From positions 124,001 to 188,000 of the forward strand of contig LBCK01000001.1 of assembly GCA_000980705.1 (NCBI GenBank): DNA of 64,000 nucleotides. The letters run 5' to 3'. Below the pieces are notes generated by a model that was not told the origin of the DNA, did not search any database, and worked only from the letters and a program-made list of their open reading frames with translations. Origin of the DNA: Ruminococcus sp. UNK.MGS-30 (GTDB lineage: Bacteria > Bacillota > Clostridia > Oscillospirales > Ruminococcaceae). Below are positions 60,506 through 64,000 of this stretch, in pieces. Position 1 is the stretch's first letter. Each line of letters starts with the position of its first letter. Both the position numbers and the translations under genes were made by a program.

Positions 60506-63500
60506 TTACTTTGCCTCATACCAGCAGGAACCCTGCAGGTTCTTCAGATCCGGGCAAACATCGGTCCAAACAGTATCCTTGTAGCCTGCGCCCTTCAGAG
60601 CGATGTAGTACATCTGATAGAACAGGTCAGTCGGAGTGATGGACTTGTCGGCAGTGTTCTTGCCTTCCTTGCTCTCGGTGTCGATATCGGTCAAGAAGTA
60701 AGATAGTTTCTCCAGATTCTCATCCTGGTTGTTCTCCAACAGAGTTACGCCTTCCTTGATGCCGGCACCCAGTCTTGCCTGATAGTACATATTGTAGAAC
60801 ATATCAGTTGCCTCAACCTTACCGTTCAAGTCCGTATCACCCTTGATGCCGATGTAAACCTTAGCAGTGCCGACTTCTTCGCCGTTGTACAGAACCTTCA
60901 AGTCAGATGCAACATAAGCGATATCGCCGTGCAGTGCATCGTACATATCCTTCGGAGAAGCGTACTCGAAGGTCAGCTGGCTCAGAATGTCCTCGCCGTC
61001 CAGAGTTGCGCTCTCTACCAGATCTGCCGGGTCGAATGCACGAGTGTCCTCAGACAGGTAGAAGTTTGCATCTTCCTTTACCTTAACATCCGGCTTGCCG
61101 GCAGGCTGAGTCTCGGTTGTTGTGGTAGAAGTAACAGTATCGCTGGAAGAACCAGTGCTTGTGGTTGTCTCGCTGGAAGTTGTGGTATTCTCAGCAGAAG
61201 TTGTGGTTTCTGTTGTGGTTGTTCCGGTCGGTCTGGAGACCTTGGTGTAGTTTGCATCTTCTGTAGTCGTTGTCACAGTTGTAGTCTTCTTGGTGAATGT
61301 GCCTCTCTCTGTGGTAGTCGATTCTACAGTAGTTGTGCTTACCGGAGCCTCGGATTCCGTTGCCTTTGTAGTTGTTGTTCCGGAAGTCTCGGAAACGGTT
61401 GTCTTTTCGGTTGTTGTTGTAGAAGTCGCTTCTTCTGTTGTTGTCGTAGATGCCTTTGTAGTTGTTGTAGCAGACGCCTTTGTTGTCGTAGTGGATTCCT
61501 TTGTCGTTGTTGTAACAGATGCCTTTGTTGTAGAAGTTGTGGATGCCTTTGTGGTTGTTGTAGCAGATGCCTTTGTTGTGGTTGTGGATGCCTTTGTAGT
61601 AGTGGTAGTTGTTACAGTTGTGGTTGTGGTTGTGGTATCTTCCACTTCCTTCATGATAACACGGATCGCACCATCCTTCAGACCAACCTGGTCGTCGAAG
61701 ATATCCTCACCGGTCACGCCCTCGCCGTTCAGATACTTAAAGCGCTCAACATCAACAATGGTGCCGCCGCTGGGCATCTGGTCAATGCCGTCCGGAGCCC
61801 AGGTTACCGGGAACTCGTAGTACTGAACAGTCTTGCCGTCATACTCGCCGGTCTGAAGTGTCAGACCATATTCGTCTGCGATTGCCTGTACGGTATCTGC
61901 ATCCGGTACATCGAATACCAGGTGGAAGATACGATCCAGCTCAGCCGGATCCTGCGGACCGTCGTTGGAGAATGCTTCGATGAAGCGGATCCAGCGGTCG
62001 CTGCCGTCGGTGATGGTGGATGTGCCGTTCTTATAAGCAGCAAAGTCGATCATGTTCGGTCTGCCGCTGGAACCGAAGTCGTTGACTGCGAATTTGCTCT
62101 CCATGCCGTCCGGAATGGTGAACAGCTTTGCGGTTGCATCCGGGAATGCGACTGCACCGCTGATACCATAGCTCTTGGTGTCTACGCCTTCCTTGGCAAT
62201 AACCTTTACGCCCAGTTCTTCTTCAATGCCAATATAATCCGGGTTTTCGCCAGCCGGCTGCGGATATACATAAACCTCATCGATGTCCAGGTTGATCGGC
62301 ATATCCTTTTCTTCGGTAGTTGTGGTTGCCTTTGTGGTTGTGATGGATGTGGTTGTATCAGCGGTAGAAGATGTAGTAACATCCTTCTTGTCGGTGTATA
62401 CACGGAAACCGCCGTTGTAGTAAGTAACGTCTGTGGTAGCCAGGTCATTGCTGCTGTCGTCCAGGAACTGCTGGTTCGGCATGATGTATGCGCTGCCTGC
62501 TGTGCCGGAGAAGTCCCAGTTTACCTTCTGGTACTGTGCAAAGTTGACCGGGAAGAAGTAGTAGGTATTGCCGTCAGCATCTGTCTGGAGTTCCAGACCG
62601 TATTCTGCTGCAACATCTGCTGCGTTGTCAGCGATGTCGAAGTACATATTCATGAAGTTGCTTGCGCCGTTTTCTTCATCCGGGATGGTTGCAGTGCCGG
62701 CGGAAACAGTCCACATGAAGTACATCCAGCGATCTTCCGGAGCTGCGGATTCGTCAGCGCCGAATGCCTCAAAGCCTGCGGTGTTGGAAGTTCTGCGGAC
62801 AGAACCGGATACATATTCATCCACGCCGTCCTTGGAAACTTCGGTCTTGTTGATGCTCAGGATCTTTGCAGTTACCATCGGGACATCAATTGCAAAGCTA
62901 AAGCCCTCAGACGGGATATACTTCTGCAGATAGAACGGCAGTTCAACGCCCTCTTCGCCCGGCTCTGCGTTAGCCTCGCCGATGTCGATGACAATGCCCT
63001 TGCCCTTCGGTGCATCTGTTGCAGTTGTGGTTGCAGACTGCTTGGTGGTGCTTGTAACAGTGGTTGCCTTTTCGGTAGCGCTGGTCTCTGTTGCCTTGTC
63101 AGTCTTGGTGGTTGCAGAGGTTGCGCTGGATTCTGTATCCTTTGTGGTTGCAGATGCGCTGGTCTCTGTTGCCTTGTCAGTCTCGGTAGTTGCAGAGGTT
63201 GCGCTGGTCTCTGTTGCCTTTGTTGTCTCAGATGCACTGGACTCTGTTCCCTTGGTGGTTGCAGATGCAGTGGTCTCTGTCTCAGAGGACACGCTGGATG
63301 CAGTGGTCTTGATCTCTGTGGTGGAAGAAACGGAGGTTGTTGTTGCATCCGGATCTTCGTCGAAGCACAGAACGATCTTGTCGATGGTCACATCACCGAA
63401 CTTCGGGTAATAAACCATGAACTGCACGGTTTCGCCGACAGTCTTCGGAATGTTGTAGGAAACAACGACCTGCTTGTTTGCCGGAACGGCCAGATCCTTG

Positions 63501-64000
63501 AATTCCTCGCTCTGCCACTCTTCACCCTCCGGCAGGCTGTCGTTCCATGTGCCGAAAGCGCCGCTGGTGTTGGTGTCATTTGTCTTTACGGTGTAGTAAG
63601 CGATTGCCTTGTAAGCGCCCATCGGGTCGAACTCAACCTTGGTGTTGCTTGCCTTGCCGTCAGTACCCTTGTCTTCCTCAGCCTTCGGAGTCAGTACCTT
63701 GGTGTACTTTGCTGCCTCAGTGGTTGTGGTGACACTGGTGGTTGTTGCGGATGTGGTAACAGCGGAATCATAGTGGAGAACCACCTTGTCGATCTTGACG
63801 CTGCTTGCATCCGGATAAAAGATCATTGCCTTTACGGTCTTGCCAACATTGGACGGGATGGTGTAATCTGCTGTGCAGGCACCATTTGCGCCAACGCTTG
63901 CCTTAAATTCTTCCTGGAACCAATCGCCGTTGTATGTGCCGAAAGCACCGCTGGACTCGGTATCCTTGGAAGTTATGGTATAATACAGTGTTGCAGACTT
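60506..64000 (-). CDS. Scaffoldin-like protein with C-terminal X-module and dockerin, N-terminus off window
   Basis: The frame is open to the right edge, so at least 1164 residues are coded here; the ATG at 63826 is internal. Order from the edge: two related beta domains of about 90 residues with YYT...SGAFGT...F...V motifs (64000-63740 and 63660-63350); Thr/Ser/Glu linkers; two large modules of about 200 residues (62990-62390 and 62300-61640), similar to each other and cohesin-like in length and pattern; a long Thr linker; an X-like module (61090-60850); and a dockerin (GDTDLNGKVEATDMFYNMYY, then a second segment with ITPTDLFYQMYYIAL). It is probably a cellulosome scaffold or adaptor. Confidence 0.82.
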   Translation of the reverse strand, partial: KSATLYYTITSKDTESSGAFGTYNGDWFQEEFKASVGANGACTADYTIPSNVGKTVKAMIFYPDASSVKIDKVVLHYDSAVTTSATTTSVTTTTEAAKYTKVLTPKAEEDKGTDGKASNTKVEFDPMGAYKAIAYYTVKTNDTNTSGAFGTWNDSLPEGEEWQSEEFKDLAVPANKQVVVSYNIPKTVGETVQFMVYYPKFGDVTIDKIVLCFDEDPDATTTSVSSTTEIKTTASSVSSETETTASATTKGTESSASETTKATETSATSATTETDKATETSASATTKDTESSATSATTKTDKATETSATEKATTVTSTTKQSATTTATDAPKGKGIVIDIGEANAEPGEEGVELPFYLQKYIPSEGFSFAIDVPMVTAKILSINKTEVSKDGVDEYVSGSVRRTSNTAGFEAFGADESAAPEDRWMYFMWTVSAGTATIPDEENGASNFMNMYFDIADNAADVAAEYGLELQTDADGNTYYFFPVNFAQYQKVNWDFSGTAGSAYIMPNQQFLDDSSNDLATTDVTYYNGGFRVYTDKKDVTTSSTADTTTSITTTKATTTTEEKDMPINLDIDEVYVYPQPAGENPDYIGIEEELGVKVIAKEGVDTKSYGISGAVAFPDATAKLFTIPDGMESKFAVNDFGSSGRPNMIDFAAYKNGTSTITDGSDRWIRFIEAFSNDGPQDPAELDRIFHLVFDVPDADTVQAIADEYGLTLQTGEYDGKTVQYYEFPVTWAPDGIDQMPSGGTIVDVERFKYLNGEGVTGEDIFDDQVGLKDGAIRVIMKEVEDTTTTTTTVTTTTTTKASTTTTKASATTTTKASTTSTTKASVTTTTKESTTTTKASATTTTKASTTTTEEATSTTTTEKTTVSETSGTTTTKATESEAPVSTTTVESTTTERGTFTKKTTTVTTTTEDANYTKVSRPTGTTTTETTTSAENTTTSSETTTSTGSSSDTVTSTTTTETQPAGKPDVKVKEDANFYLSEDTRAFDPADLVESATLDGEDILSQLTFEYASPKDMYDALHGDIAYVASDLKVLYNGEEVGTAKVYIGIKGDTDLNGKVEATDMFYNMYYQARLGAGIKEGVTLLENNQDENLEKLSYFLTDIDTESKEGKNTADKSITPTDLFYQMYYIALKGAGYKDTVWTDVCPDLKNLQGSCWYEAK

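Noticed and set aside
61290..61640. Short tandem DNA repeats resembling a CRISPR array
   Set aside because: They encode Thr-rich linkers (T-T-K-A-S units) in frame; there are no constant repeats with unique spacers and no cas genes. The same holds for 51240-51430 and 63040-63300.

Overview
The window looks like a chromosomal segment of a cellulosome-type Ruminococcus (Clostridia, Oscillospiraceae). The evidence is three proteins with C-terminal dockerins (a CAP protein, a double pectate lyase and a large scaffoldin-like protein), threonine-rich linkers, strong AGGAGG ribosome-binding sites, sigma-A promoters, a bacterial RNase P RNA and the usual Firmicutes Feo, Gal and PhoB/PhoR-type genes. 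R. champanellensis or a close relative is plausible, but the species cannot be fixed from this sequence alone.

Left part (1-21000) is an accessory island. It starts with a Ser/Thr kinase gene broken by an in-frame amber codon and its partner gene. Next come two genes of an unrecognised, internally repeated family and an XRE regulator. Divergent from the regulator is an operon under a perfect consensus promoter (3723-12254): a dynamin-like GTPase, a zinc-ribbon protein kinase, a TerY-like VWA protein, a PP2C phosphatase with coiled coil, a zinc-ribbon protein and a single-pass membrane protein with a beta-propeller-like ectodomain. This is a TerY-phosphorylation (TerY-P) triad, a class reported among candidate antiviral and stress systems, here extended with a GTPase and a membrane sensor. 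It is the most exciting system in the window.

A second module (13299-17456) pairs an amidoligase with a class II glutamine amidotransferase, two overlapping membrane micropeptides, two small proteins and a tyrosine integrase. A third, AT-rich module (17590-20885) holds an XRE regulator with an apparent ATA start codon, a zinc-ribbon membrane protein and an SPFH-GYF protein. A 14-bp repeat lies at 13192, 17543 and 20990, bounding these two modules; a 19-bp inverted repeat lies at the outer ends.

From 21400 on the window is mostly core: initiator tRNA, feoA-feoA-feoB with four metal-regulator-like boxes, mscL, a D,D-carboxypeptidase, hydE, a TPR protein, a WYL regulator, CAP-dockerin, acyl-CoA synthetase, a metal-export ATPase with its metallochaperone, GH26 mannanase and GH95 fucosidase, rnpB, a pilin-like protein, a lipid kinase, uridine phosphorylase with a two-component system, a Nudix-MutY fusion, a sortase-type surface protein, an SseB-like protein, a PL1-PL9 dockerin enzyme, an L,D-transpeptidase, galK-galE, and a scaffoldin-like gene running off the right edge. 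Short MITE-like repeats with 4-bp target duplications sit at gene ends, two of them exactly at stop codons.
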